DNA of 54,498 nt from Chloroflexota bacterium (GCA_010092845.1 JAADYW010000125.1:1-54498); one strand, 5' to 3'. Counted from the first letter of the stretch, positions 17,295-26,504 are shown. Program-made: numbers and translations. Notes: generated by a model not told the origin, from the letters alone.

Positions 17295-18912
17295 CCGATA
17301 CCTCTTCACTTTCATTGGGAAGAATACCTAATTCAGCCTCAATCGCATCCAGTAAGGCGTCGATATAGGCATAGTTGTGAACACCCAAGCTATCATCGCC
17401 CTCGACGACTGCCAGGGCTGTGAGCACCCAGGCGGGCGCATCATCCTCAATAGCTGCACGGGCAGCTTCAATACGTGCTTGTGTACTCGCCTGGGTATCG
17501 TCGATGAAGGCTTGCATGGCGGCCGCATCTGCCTGCTCAACATGGCAGCTGGTGCAGCTATCTTCCAGGCGTTCAATACCACTAGCATCACCGGGGAGCA
17601 CCGGCAGGAACGTATGTGTTGGGCGCGTCTCGTAAGTTCCCACCGGCACTGACGACATATGACACGTCAGACAATCAGGGCCGTCCTCGGCCTCAAAATG
17701 CGCGGATGGGATCCCCTCAACTTCTTCAACCAGGGTCTCACCTTCATATAGCTCCCGCACAGGGTAGTGCACGAACTCATCGCTGACGGCTTGATGGCAA
17801 CTGACGCACATATCATAGGGCGCCTGGTCCAACATATAGTCAGTCTCTGCTGGGTCTGCATGGGGATTGTGGCAGGTCGTGCAGGTCACACCGTATTGCG
17901 CCGTATCTACCGATACCGGTTCCGGCGGATCGCCCTCACGGTCACCATCTTCGTGGGCGGCAATCAAGGCCTGGTTACGCTGGTAGTCAGCGCTATGGCA
18001 CTGCAAACAGCTCTCATTCGCCGCATCAGGATTGTCCTGGATACTGGTCAATGCCGTTGCGTGGCCAGAAATAAACCATTCGTTGTATTGCATGTTGGGC
18101 ATGGCGGCATGCCCGGTCGGCCACCAATGTGACTCATCCGGTGGCAGGTAGATACTGAAGACGTCTTCAGCCAACAGATCGTCACCGGGTAGATAATCTA
18201 CGGGGAAGGGATGGTTGTCGTCTGGCTCGACGCCACGATTGTGGCATTGCCCGCAGATCTGGGGATCGGTGCCACTATTAATCGTGGTCCGCAACTCCTC
18301 AAGCTCCCGATCACTGGGGCTATCGCCAGCCTCTTCCGCGACCTCGGCATGAACACTACCCGGGCCGTGGCAGGATTCGCACGAAACGCCAGCATCTTCC
18401 CAGCGCCCACGTCGCACATTTAGCCCAACGGTGTGGCAACCAGCACAATTCTGAACGAAATCATAAGCTGGCGCTGGCCACTCGTCGGCAGGTGTGAAGG
18501 CGATCCATTCTGCGTCTTGCGTGCTCCATTTGGCCGGTAAGACCATGTATTCGTTGCGGTCTACCTCAATCGCATAGGCTTGCAATCGGCGCCCAGACCC
18601 AATCGCGAGGACCACATCCTCGGCCGTGACCGGCCGGGCTTCGTCCTCGCCTGGCAGCACCAGTGTGAGCAGATCACCGCCTTGCTCAAAATCTGCCAGG
18701 ATCGGGTCCTTATCGCGCTCGACCTCTTGAAGAGCTAGTGCATGGGCGGTATCAGCGTGCGCACGCGCAGTATCAGCGTGGCACCCACTGCACTCACGCG
18801 TCCCGACAAACTCTGCTTCTTCGTCATCATCTTGGGCATGAATGAGGCTACTGATAAGAAGAAGACCCAAACAAAAAAAAACCAGGCTTGCCACGCGCAA
18901 ATATTTTCGCAT
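17287..18912 (-). CDS. Nonaheme c-type cytochrome, secreted
   Basis: About 541 aa with nine CxxCH sites: CSGCH, CAGCH, CESCH, CGQCH, CLQCH, CTTCH, CVSCH, CLTCH, CTSCH. The signal peptide MRKYLRVASLVFFCLGLLLI ends near SLIHAQD. The CESCHGPGSVH segment, the CLTCHMSS site and the helical end GDDSLGVHNYAYIDALL are shared with cytochrome c554/hydroxylamine-oxidoreductase-like multiheme proteins, but no catalytic site is recognised. Haem order and spacing match the protein at 19907, so the two are paralogues. I prefer ATG 18912 to the GTG at 18921. It is the first gene of the leftward operon and overlaps the anchored cytochrome by 8 bases. Confidence 0.87.
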   Translation of the reverse strand: MRKYLRVASLVFFCLGLLLISSLIHAQDDDEEAEFVGTRECSGCHADTARAHADTAHALALQEVERDKDPILADFEQGGDLLTLVLPGEDEARPVTAEDVVLAIGSGRRLQAYAIEVDRNEYMVLPAKWSTQDAEWIAFTPADEWPAPAYDFVQNCAGCHTVGLNVRRGRWEDAGVSCESCHGPGSVHAEVAEEAGDSPSDRELEELRTTINSGTDPQICGQCHNRGVEPDDNHPFPVDYLPGDDLLAEDVFSIYLPPDESHWWPTGHAAMPNMQYNEWFISGHATALTSIQDNPDAANESCLQCHSADYQRNQALIAAHEDGDREGDPPEPVSVDTAQYGVTCTTCHNPHADPAETDYMLDQAPYDMCVSCHQAVSDEFVHYPVRELYEGETLVEEVEGIPSAHFEAEDGPDCLTCHMSSVPVGTYETRPTHTFLPVLPGDASGIERLEDSCTSCHVEQADAAAMQAFIDDTQASTQARIEAARAAIEDDAPAWVLTALAVVEGDDSLGVHNYAYIDALLDAIEAELGILPNESEEVSDE

Positions 18913-18956
18913 TGAAGCCACACTCTTTCATTCATCAAACATGTATAACTATAGCA

Positions 18957-18985
18957 ATAGTAGAAAATCCTCCCCAGCTCTGAAA
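18957..18985 (-). promoter_or_regulatory. Putative activator-dependent promoter of the leftward cytochrome operon
   Basis: Minus-strand TACTAT as -10 with a poor -35 (TTTCAG) at 17 bases. The weak -35 is overlapped by the Crp-type palindrome, as at class II activated promoters. Confidence 0.4.
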
Positions 18986-19001
18986 GTGACGTTTGTCACT
19001 T
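18984..19001. promoter_or_regulatory. Crp/Fnr-superfamily-type palindrome between the divergent cytochrome operons
   Basis: AAGTGAC-GTTT-GTCACTT is a perfect 18-bp palindrome. It has the GTGA-N6-TCAC layout of Crp-type operators. It is centred about 42 bases from the predicted leftward start and about 43 bases from a possible rightward start (TTGCTC, 18 bases, TATGCT). Confidence 0.55.
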
Positions 19002-19080
19002 GCTCATATCACAATGCAACATGTATGCTTGTAGACGTATATAGGGAAATCGAGGGGACGACGGTATCTACCGACATCAC

Positions 19081-19890
19081 ATGCATCCGCGTCGCTGCTT
19101 TGGTTGGCTATGTATTGCTGGCGGTTTGTTGCTGGTACTGGGTATGCTGCTGCTTGTCAGGAGCAACGGGCCCGAAACGCAACCAACTGCCTTAGCACAT
19201 GCTGAACCAAGCTCGCCTGGTCAGGTTACAATTGATCCATTGGCTTCAGACACCCCATGTCTCGAATGCCATTCGGTCAATCGTAGCCAGGTGTTGCCTG
19301 TAGTACCAGAGACCTCGCACCCCGATCACGACCTGATATCCCGTACTGAAGCTCAGTTTTCTAGAGTCGGACAACACCTGCTGCAACAGGACCACCTTCT
19401 GGACCGGCGGTACCGTGCACCTATGCACGCGTTTTGGCAAGTTCACCTCCAAGGGTTACCGTCTGATGCGTCTACAGCGTCCAGCGCCCTGGCACGCCTC
19501 GTACGCATCGAGCAGCAGATTTATCGCATCGACTATGAAATACAGTCGGGCCGACTGGACAGGTCGTATAACAACAAGGCGATGGCCGTGCGGGCTGCAT
19601 TGCAGACAACACAGCGGTTCACGCCTGTACACCATCAGACTGATAGGGTTGTTATCACCACCGGTCAAATCCGGCCTGCCGACCAATGGTCTGATGTGAA
19701 GCCTGCACAATCCGGCAGTCGATCTTGCGTACCCCGTGGTCCTCCGACAACGGGGTGGACATGTCGAATAGTGCAACCAGGAGATTGGTCATCTGTTGCT
19801 GTCTACAGGTGGTCGTCTCCTTTTTGTTTTTCACGTTTGGGGGCTCCCGGCCAGCTCGCAGGAATGGCTGGGACTGTAGATGTTTCTTGA
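19081..19890 (+). CDS. Membrane-anchored protein with one c-type haem motif; C-terminus doubtful
   Basis: 269-aa ORF. An N-terminal hydrophobic helix (WLCIAGGLLLVLGMLLLV) is followed by DTPCLECHSVNRS, a single CxxCH, and a His-rich, helical region (HLLQQDHLLDRRYRAPMHAFW). Residues after about 215 (PRGPPTTGWTCRIV...) look unlike the rest and a short hydrophobic ORF overlaps in another frame (19725-19931), so a frameshift or decay of the 3' end is possible. I see no close ribosome site before ATG 19081. Its stop lies 16 bases before the next cytochrome gene, whose ribosome site follows immediately, so both are probably one operon. Role unknown; perhaps an anchor or small electron relay. Confidence 0.5.
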   Translation: MHPRRCFGWLCIAGGLLLVLGMLLLVRSNGPETQPTALAHAEPSSPGQVTIDPLASDTPCLECHSVNRSQVLPVVPETSHPDHDLISRTEAQFSRVGQHLLQQDHLLDRRYRAPMHAFWQVHLQGLPSDASTASSALARLVRIEQQIYRIDYEIQSGRLDRSYNNKAMAVRAALQTTQRFTPVHHQTDRVVITTGQIRPADQWSDVKPAQSGSRSCVPRGPPTTGWTCRIVQPGDWSSVAVYRWSSPFCFSRLGAPGQLAGMAGTVDVS

Positions 19891-19906
19891 AAGGAGAACC
19901 TCTACC

Positions 19907-21586
19907 ATGCGACGTCGTTTTGCGATGTTAGTTTTTATAGTAGGCATCATCCTGGTTCTCGGTGTCTTCGCCGCCACGGCTTCTGATGAGCCGGCGCCAA
20001 CAAGTGACCACACCGGCCAGACACCACCAGAGGATGCTGAATATGTGGGTCAGCAGACATGCTTCACCTGTCATAGCCAGACCCATCGCGACTGGGATGA
20101 CACCTTCCATGCCACCACAATCCAGGATGTAAGCGCTAATCCTGATATCGTCGTTGCTGATTTCAGCACCGGCGAGGAGTTCCGCACCCTGGAAGATGGT
20201 ACTGTCTACACCCTGGAAGATGTCGACTATACTATTGGCTCGAAGTATCGTCAGCGCTTCATTATGGAGACCGAGGGTGGCTACATGGTGCTACCCGGCC
20301 AGTGGATGCGTGACACGGAGAACTGGATCGAGTTCGCCGCAGCACCATCTATGGTAGAGGCCGGCTGCGTTAGCTGCCACGGCACCGGCTACAACCACGA
20401 AGATAAGACCTTCAGCGAGTTCTCGATCACCTGCGAAGCCTGCCACGGCCCGGGTAGCACCCACGTGGAAATGGCCAGCAATCTACCCGAAAACGTTGAC
20501 CCCGTCAGCGACGAGGTCCTGGCGGTCCGTAACTCGATCGTCAGCACCGTCGATTCCAACGTATGCGGCCAGTGCCACAGCGTTGGTATGGCCCCTGACG
20601 GCCACCCGGCACCGGTTGGCTACGAGGTCGGCGGCCCATTCGACGAGACAATGTACGTCCACGCCCAACCAACCGGCGAGATGGATGATCCCTTCTGGTG
20701 GCCAAACACCGGCCATAATGATCAGCACTTCGAGAAGTTCCCGCGCCAGCAGTGGATTACCCTGGCGGGTTCCGCGCACGGTAATGCCCTGGCCTCCATC
20801 GTTGAGCACGATCACGGCGCTGAGTACTGCCTGCCTTGCCACAGCACGGACTACGCCTTCCAGGACGACACCTTCCCCGAAGATGTTGTAACCATGGAGA
20901 ACGCTCAGTTCAGTATCACCTGTGTCCACTGCCACTCGCCGCACGGTGAAGCCCATATCGAGGACCAGCTCACGCAAGAATCGTATCAACTGTGTGTAAG
21001 CTGCCACACAGGCACCAGCAGTGGCGGACGGCCAATCCGCGTCGGCGGTACGGTCCACCATCCGATGCGTGAGATGTTTGAAGGTATCTCATTCCTGAAT
21101 CTGGAACCGAACCCCAGCCCGCACTTCGCCAATGAGGCCTACGGCCCGATTTGCTCGTCGTGCCACATGCCCGCAACCGCCAGGAACGCCTACTTCGGCG
21201 ACGTGGCCACCCATACCTTCCAGCTTATCCTCCCCACCGAGGCCGTGGAAGGCCAGCCGGATAGCTGCACGAGCTGCCATGACTTGACCCACGACGAGCT
21301 GACCCCAGAAGACCTGACCTTCTACGTCGAAGAGATCCAGGCCGATACTGAGGATCGCCTCGCCGATCTGCGGGCCGACCTGGAAGAGATCCAGTCTGCA
21401 CACCCCGAGTGGGAGTCTGATGCTGAGGACAAGTCAGAGCTTCAGCAGATGTCAGAGCGGGTCCACACCCTGCTATCCTTCGTTGAGGCCGATGGCAGTC
21501 TGGGTGTTCATAACCCCGGCTACACCGATGACATCCTGACCGAGGCCGAAGATCTCCTCGACGAGATGTTTGAGATGGAAGAGTAG
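19907..21586 (+). CDS. Nonaheme c-type cytochrome, secreted, probably highly expressed
   Basis: About 559 aa with nine CxxCH motifs: CFTCH, CVSCH, CEACH, CGQCH, CLPCH, CVHCH, CVSCH, CSSCH, CTSCH. Signal peptide MRRRFAMLVFIVGIILVLGV ends near AATASDE. The region GSKYRQRFIMETEGGYMVLP before haem 2, CEACHGPGSTH, and the C-terminal GSLGVHNPGYTDDILTEA are shared with the 17287 protein. Start ATG 19907 has AAGGAG upstream; the track start at 19880 does not. Codon choice is strongly biased to C-ending codons compared with neighbouring genes, which suggests high expression. No substrate site is identified; it is probably an extracytoplasmic electron conduit or reductase. Confidence 0.88.
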   Translation: MRRRFAMLVFIVGIILVLGVFAATASDEPAPTSDHTGQTPPEDAEYVGQQTCFTCHSQTHRDWDDTFHATTIQDVSANPDIVVADFSTGEEFRTLEDGTVYTLEDVDYTIGSKYRQRFIMETEGGYMVLPGQWMRDTENWIEFAAAPSMVEAGCVSCHGTGYNHEDKTFSEFSITCEACHGPGSTHVEMASNLPENVDPVSDEVLAVRNSIVSTVDSNVCGQCHSVGMAPDGHPAPVGYEVGGPFDETMYVHAQPTGEMDDPFWWPNTGHNDQHFEKFPRQQWITLAGSAHGNALASIVEHDHGAEYCLPCHSTDYAFQDDTFPEDVVTMENAQFSITCVHCHSPHGEAHIEDQLTQESYQLCVSCHTGTSSGGRPIRVGGTVHHPMREMFEGISFLNLEPNPSPHFANEAYGPICSSCHMPATARNAYFGDVATHTFQLILPTEAVEGQPDSCTSCHDLTHDELTPEDLTFYVEEIQADTEDRLADLRADLEEIQSAHPEWESDAEDKSELQQMSERVHTLLSFVEADGSLGVHNPGYTDDILTEAEDLLDEMFEMEE

Positions 21587-21621
21587 TTGACGTAGCTTCC
21601 AACAAGAGGTGAACTTGCCAG

Positions 21622-21657
21622 CCCGGGGGATCGCAACGATCCCCCGGGTCTTTTGTT
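21622..21657. terminator. Bidirectional terminator between the cytochrome operon and pfkA
   Basis: Perfect 12-bp stem CCCGGGGGATCG/CGATCCCCCGGG with a 3-base loop, then TCTTTTGTT on the plus strand. It lies between convergent genes. Confidence 0.88.
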
Positions 21658-21669
21658 CCAGAAGACGTT

Positions 21670-22635
21670 CTAGCGGGAGAGAACCTCCGCCATCTTATAG
21701 TAGCTCTCGCTGATATTGCGCTGCTTGACAACCACTTCCTCAAGCGGCACCGTCGACATCTGGCGACCATCGAGACCGACCATCACGCCGCTATTCCCGG
21801 ATACCAATTCCTCGACAGCAACAACCCCCATGCGCGTTGCCAACAGGCGATCGAAGGCCGATGGGCTTCCCCCACGCTGGACATGCCCCAGGATCGTCAG
21901 GCGGACCTCGAAACCACACGGATGCTTTTCCAGGTAGCTGCTCACCTCCTGAATTTTGTGCTGTGCGCCTTCGGCAATCACTGCAATGGCATGCGATTTC
22001 CCGCGGGTATAGGCATCATCAAGCGCCTGCGCAATTTCCTCCAGCTCGACCGGGCGCTCCGGCGTTGAGACGATTTCGGCCCCACCGAGGATGCCGCTCA
22101 TCAGCGCGAGATAGCCACAATTGCGCCCCATCGCCTCGATCAGAAACGCACGTTCGTGGCTCGACGCGGTATCACGCAGCTTGTCAATCGCGTCCAGGAT
22201 CGTGTTGAGCGCGGTATCGACACCGATGCTCATGTTGGTACCCCAGATATCATTGTCGATACTGCCGGGGATACCAACGACCGGAAACTCGGATTTATGC
22301 AGCGACAGCGCCCCATTGAGGCTACCATCGCCCCCAATAACCACCATTCCATCGATTCCATGCTCATTGAGGCGGCGCAAGCCACGCTTCTGGCCACGTG
22401 GCGTCTTGAACTCGTCATTGCGCGCTGTTTGCAGAATAGTACCACCCCGCTGCAGGATACCACTGACCTCGCGGTTGCTAAGCCGCTCAAAGTCCCCTGC
22501 CAACAACCCCGTATAACCGCGCCGTATTCCATAGACTTCGATGTCGCGAGCCGTTGCGGTGCGCACCACGGCACGTATCGCAGCATTCATGCCCGGTGCA
22601 TCACCACCGCTGGTCATTACAGCGATTCGACGCAT
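21670..22635 (-). CDS. pfkA: ATP-dependent 6-phosphofructokinase
   Basis: 321-aa glycolytic enzyme that phosphorylates fructose 6-phosphate to the 1,6-bisphosphate. The N-terminal MTSGGDAPGMNAAIRAVVR binds ATP; GGDGSLNGA has glycine at the position that separates ATP enzymes from PPi enzymes; PGSIDNDIWGT carries the catalytic aspartates, with serine replacing the usual threonine; MGRNCGYLAL binds sugar phosphate; LGHVQRGGSPSAFDR is the conserved late motif. Length is normal for the bacterial form. GAGGGAG precedes the ATG. It stands alone, convergent with the cytochrome operon, and no pyruvate kinase gene is adjacent. Confidence 0.95.
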   Translation of the reverse strand: MRRIAVMTSGGDAPGMNAAIRAVVRTATARDIEVYGIRRGYTGLLAGDFERLSNREVSGILQRGGTILQTARNDEFKTPRGQKRGLRRLNEHGIDGMVVIGGDGSLNGALSLHKSEFPVVGIPGSIDNDIWGTNMSIGVDTALNTILDAIDKLRDTASSHERAFLIEAMGRNCGYLALMSGILGGAEIVSTPERPVELEEIAQALDDAYTRGKSHAIAVIAEGAQHKIQEVSSYLEKHPCGFEVRLTILGHVQRGGSPSAFDRLLATRMGVVAVEELVSGNSGVMVGLDGRQMSTVPLEEVVVKQRNISESYYKMAEVLSR

Positions 22636-22803
22636 CTTATTGCTCCCTCAGTCCGACGTTCGATTTGCATTCTGACGCACAGTCTTCCCACAATTTTACA
22701 TCGCGTCGCTATAGACAGTTTCGTTAAATTGTACTATAGGCAGCCAAGCCTGGATTAAGCACCGGTAAAATCGCAGTTACCTTCTCCTTGTGCCAAGCGC
22801 ATG

Positions 22804-22839
22804 TAAAAACCGCTGATCATAGCCAATATGGTCAGCGGT
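22804..22839 (-). terminator. Terminator of uvrA
   Basis: Minus strand ACCGCTGA...TCAGCGGT 8-bp stem extended by CATA/TATG beyond one mismatch, followed by TTTTT. Confidence 0.8.
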
Positions 22840-22872
22840 CGACTCATCTAATGTGTATACCCGTTGGCGGCG

Positions 22873-25764
22873 TTAGCGTTCACCCGCCAGGTAGGGCCGG
22901 ATATGGACGCCCGTGTGACTAGCCTCGCAGGCTGCGACCTCTTCCGGCGTCCCCACAACAACAACCTCGCCACCATCATCGCCGCCTTCCGGCCCCAGAT
23001 CAATCAACCAGTCGGCCACTTTGATAATGTCCGGGTTGTGCTCAATGATGAGGACGGTATTGCCGCGATCGACAAGCGTCTGCAAGACGGCAATAAGGCG
23101 TTCCACGTCGGCGGCGTGCAGACCTGTGCTAGGCTCGTCCAGCACATAGAGAGTCTGCCCGGTGCTTCGCTTCGATAACTCGCGGCTGAGCTTGACACGC
23201 TGAGCTTCGCCGCCGGAAAGCGTCGTCGCCGACTGCCCAATGCGGACATAGCCTAGTCCGACTGACTCCAGGGTTTCCAGGCGACGGAAAACTGGGGGAA
23301 TATTCTCGAATAGAACCATGGCCTCGGTAACAGTCATATCGAGGACATCGGCAATGCTATAGCCTTTGTACTTGACCTGAAGCGTCTCACGATTGTAGCG
23401 GGCTCCATGACACACATCACATTCCACATAGATGTCCGGCAAGAACTGCATCTCAATGCGCAGCAGCCCTTGTCCCTGGCAATTCTCACAACGACCGCCC
23501 TTCACGTTGAACGAGAAGCGTCCTGCCGAGTAACCACGGATCGCACTCTCTGGCAACTGGGCGAAGAGCTTACGGATGTCGTCGAACATCTTGGTATAGG
23601 TCGCTGGATTCGAGCGCGGCGTGCGCCCGATCGGGCTTTGATCGATATTGATGACTTTGTCAATATTATCAATGTGGTCAATGCCATCGTGATCACCTGG
23701 CCGCTCGCGGCTATTGTAGAGCTTCTGCGCCAGAGCCCGGTACAGTACATCAACCATCAAGGTGGACTTGCCGGAGCCGCTCACCCCTGTGATTACCACC
23801 AGCTTACCTAGCGGTATCTCAACATCGATATGCTTGAGGTTGTTCGCGCGCGCGCCGCGCACAACCAGCTTGCTGCCATTCCCATTACGGCGCGTTTCAG
23901 GAATTGGAATCCGGCGCCGGCCGCTGAGAAAAGCGCCCGTGATGCTGCCATCAAAGGCCATAATCTCTGCCGGTGTGCCTGTTGCCACAATCTGGCCGCC
24001 GTGTTCCCCCGCGCCGGGGCCCATATCGATGATGAAATCCGCATGGCGCATTGTCTCGTCATCGTGCTCCACAACGAGCAAGGTGTTCCCCAGCTCGCGC
24101 ATCCCCTCCAGGGTGTGGATCAAGCGTTCATTGTCGCGCTGGTGCAACCCGATAGACGGCTCATCGAGAACATACAATACGCCAGTCAGGCGCGAGCCAA
24201 TCTGCGTCGCCAGCCGGATACGCTGCGCCTCGCCGCCCGATAACGAGCCAGCAGACCGATTGAGCGTAAGGTAGTCCAACCCAACGTTAACCATAAACGT
24301 GACCCGGCTAGCAATCTCCTTGAGTACCTGGCGTGAGATCTCGGCCTCGCGCGGGGTCAGAACATCGCCATTCGATTGGATTGTAGCCACCCAACCCGCC
24401 AATCGCTTGACCGGCATGGTGGTGACATCATGGATCGACTCGCCGGCAATCGTCACCGCCAGCGCCCAGGGACTAAGCCGTTTGCCGCCACAGGTCGGGC
24501 ATGGGCGCTCGGTCATCACCTCTTCGATACGGGCACGCATATAGTCGGAGGTTGTCTCATCGTAACGGCGCGCGAGGTTATTGATAATTCCCTCGAATCG
24601 AGTGCGATAGATACGTTTCTCGCCTTCATGGGTAACATAAGTCACCGGGATCTTTTCGTCGCCGGTGCCGAAAAGCACAACGTCACGTTCCGCAGAGCTT
24701 AGCGTACGCCATGGCGCGTGAAAATCGATGCCGTGTTGCTCGCATACACTGGCCAATATCTGGTAGGTGTATGAGTCGCGGTTCTGAGGATAGGCAGCCG
24801 CCTGGATCGCACCTTCAGCCAGGCTCAGCTCGGGATCGGGCACCACCAGCTCAGGATCAATCTCCAGGCGCACGCCCAGGCCCTGACAGGCCGAGCAAGC
24901 CCCATGCGGACTATTGAAAGAGAATGTTCGCGGCTCCAAATCGGGGAAGCTGCCATGTCCATAGGGACAGGCCAGATGCTCGCTATAAGGGTAGTCAACG
25001 GGATCATCACGATCGGACACATCACCGACAATCACAAACCCGTCGCCGAGTTCAAGTGCGGTCTCAATCGAGTCGGTCAAGCGCGAAAGCGCGCTCTGGG
25101 CCTCCTCGCTGGCGGAGTCTTCATGTTGGCGAATGACGATACGATCGACAATTACCTCGATGGTGTGCATTTTGTAGCGGTCGAGCGCGGGCGGATTGTC
25201 CACCTCGACCAGCTCACCGTTGACCCGCGCCCGGACAAAGCCAGCCTGCTGAATATCACGAAAGACCTTCTCATGACGGCCTTTGCGGTCCTTGATAATC
25301 GGTGCCATCACCTGAATACGCGTACCATCAGGCATCGCCGCCACAGTATCAACAATTTGCTGGGCGCTTTGCGCCTCGAGCGGCTGGCCACAGGTTGGGC
25401 AATGGGGCCGGCCGACGCGAGCATAAAGCAAACGTAGATAGTCGTAGATCTCCGTAACGGTACCAACCGTCGAGCGTGGATTCTGGCTGACGCCCTTTTG
25501 ATCAATCGAGACCGCCGGGCTCAATCCTTCAATCTGGTCAACATCGGGTTTTTCCATTTGGCCCAGGAATTGCCGGGCATAGGCCGAGAGGCTCTCGACA
25601 TACCGACGCTGACCTTCCGCGAATATCGTATCGAAAGCCAACGAACTCTTGCCACTCCCCGACAGGCCGGTAATGACTACCAACTTGTCACGCGGAATCT
25701 CGACATCAATATTCTTCAGATTGTGTTCGCGCGCACCGCGCACAATGATTTTATCCTGGGACAT
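22873..25764 (-). CDS. uvrA: Excinuclease ABC subunit A
   Basis: 963-aa DNA-damage recognition ATPase of nucleotide excision repair, working as a dimer with UvrB. Two ABC modules are visible: Walker A GLSGSGKSSLAFDT near residue 33 and GVSGSGKSTLMVDV near residue 670; signatures LSGGEAQRIRLATQIG and LSGGEAQRVKLSRELS; Walker B LYVLDEPSIGLH and LYVLDEPSTGLH. Zinc modules include CPTCGQPL, CPYGHGSF...CSACQGLG and CENCQGQG...CDVCHGARYN. The CPYGH variant of the first module is known in other UvrA proteins and is not a defect. AAGGAA precedes the ATG. Monocistronic. Confidence 0.97.
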   Translation of the reverse strand: MSQDKIIVRGAREHNLKNIDVEIPRDKLVVITGLSGSGKSSLAFDTIFAEGQRRYVESLSAYARQFLGQMEKPDVDQIEGLSPAVSIDQKGVSQNPRSTVGTVTEIYDYLRLLYARVGRPHCPTCGQPLEAQSAQQIVDTVAAMPDGTRIQVMAPIIKDRKGRHEKVFRDIQQAGFVRARVNGELVEVDNPPALDRYKMHTIEVIVDRIVIRQHEDSASEEAQSALSRLTDSIETALELGDGFVIVGDVSDRDDPVDYPYSEHLACPYGHGSFPDLEPRTFSFNSPHGACSACQGLGVRLEIDPELVVPDPELSLAEGAIQAAAYPQNRDSYTYQILASVCEQHGIDFHAPWRTLSSAERDVVLFGTGDEKIPVTYVTHEGEKRIYRTRFEGIINNLARRYDETTSDYMRARIEEVMTERPCPTCGGKRLSPWALAVTIAGESIHDVTTMPVKRLAGWVATIQSNGDVLTPREAEISRQVLKEIASRVTFMVNVGLDYLTLNRSAGSLSGGEAQRIRLATQIGSRLTGVLYVLDEPSIGLHQRDNERLIHTLEGMRELGNTLLVVEHDDETMRHADFIIDMGPGAGEHGGQIVATGTPAEIMAFDGSITGAFLSGRRRIPIPETRRNGNGSKLVVRGARANNLKHIDVEIPLGKLVVITGVSGSGKSTLMVDVLYRALAQKLYNSRERPGDHDGIDHIDNIDKVINIDQSPIGRTPRSNPATYTKMFDDIRKLFAQLPESAIRGYSAGRFSFNVKGGRCENCQGQGLLRIEMQFLPDIYVECDVCHGARYNRETLQVKYKGYSIADVLDMTVTEAMVLFENIPPVFRRLETLESVGLGYVRIGQSATTLSGGEAQRVKLSRELSKRSTGQTLYVLDEPSTGLHAADVERLIAVLQTLVDRGNTVLIIEHNPDIIKVADWLIDLGPEGGDDGGEVVVVGTPEEVAACEASHTGVHIRPYLAGER

Positions 25765-25900
25765 GGGTTCCTTTTTGCGGCTAAAGCGCTACTTCATATC
25801 AACCATTTGCGAACAAATGTGCGGCAACATAGTGTACCCCGCTTGCTTATAACTCGTCAACTAACTCGGCCGCCATCAAATCGCGCCATTCCTCATGAGA

Positions 25901-26458
25901 CTAAGTCCGTCCGTGCCGGTTCAGCATCCGTGCCAGGCCGGGGCGCACTGCAGGAATGTATCCCCGCTGCCGGCTCTGAAGATTGAGCGTTGTAATGAAG
26001 GCATCGCGCTCGATAAATTGGACCGTCGCAATAGCCGCCTGGAGATTATGCCGTTCAAGAATGGTCTCGATCATCAATACGCTACCATCTGCGCCATGAC
26101 CGACCACCTCAGTCGCACCGAAACCTTTGTCCCGCAGCGCCTCAGCGATTTCAGGGCCGTTGTCCTTGCTGATCGCAGTCAGGGCAACATAGCCCAGTGT
26201 GAGTTGTCGTTCCATCCAGATGCCCACCGATCCGCCGACAGCATAGCCGCTTGAGTAGGCAAACAGGTTTATGAGCGAGTCGAGGTTCGCAACAACGGCA
26301 CCGATCGCAATGGCGAAGATCAAGGACTCGAAGAAGCCGAGAATCAGCACCACGAACTCGCGATCACGCGCCAACATCACCAGACGAAACGTAGTCACTG
26401 CATTGCCCAGCACTCGCATAAGAAAGATCCCAGTTGCAAACGCAATTGTTTCAATCAT
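25901..26458 (-). CDS. DUF5698/DUF2179 (UPF0316-like) membrane protein
   Basis: About 185 aa. Three hydrophobic helices (IETIAFATGIFLMRVLG, VVLILGFFESLIFAIAIGAVV, LFAYSSGYAVGGSVG) form the N-terminal DUF5698-like half; a soluble C-terminal DUF2179-like domain (GPEIAEALRDKGFGATEVVGHG) follows. DUF2179 domains occur in small membrane proteins of unknown function and may bind a ligand. Start ATG 26458 has GGGGGA upstream, whereas the track start at 26479 has no ribosome site. It lies upstream of uvrA in the same direction with 136 bases between, and is divergent from the 26586 gene. Confidence 0.8.
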   Translation of the reverse strand: MIETIAFATGIFLMRVLGNAVTTFRLVMLARDREFVVLILGFFESLIFAIAIGAVVANLDSLINLFAYSSGYAVGGSVGIWMERQLTLGYVALTAISKDNGPEIAEALRDKGFGATEVVGHGADGSVLMIETILERHNLQAAIATVQFIERDAFITTLNLQSRQRGYIPAVRPGLARMLNRHGRT

Positions 26459-26504
26459 TGTCAGCGTCCCCCATAGCAAGGAGCTACCAATCAGGCTGCG
26501 ATAT

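Noticed and set aside
19725-19931. 68-aa hydrophobic ORF MSNSATRRLVICCC...
   Set aside because: Overlaps the one-haem ORF and the start of the nonaheme gene, has no ribosome site, and looks like a chance frame. Kept only as a hint of a frameshift.
22240-22275. PfkA PGSIDND with Ser for the usual Thr
   Set aside because: A conservative change with both catalytic Asp residues intact; unlikely to matter.
24929-24970. UvrA first zinc module CPYGH instead of CxxC
   Set aside because: The CxxGH form is familiar from Thermus and mycobacterial UvrA; not a defect.
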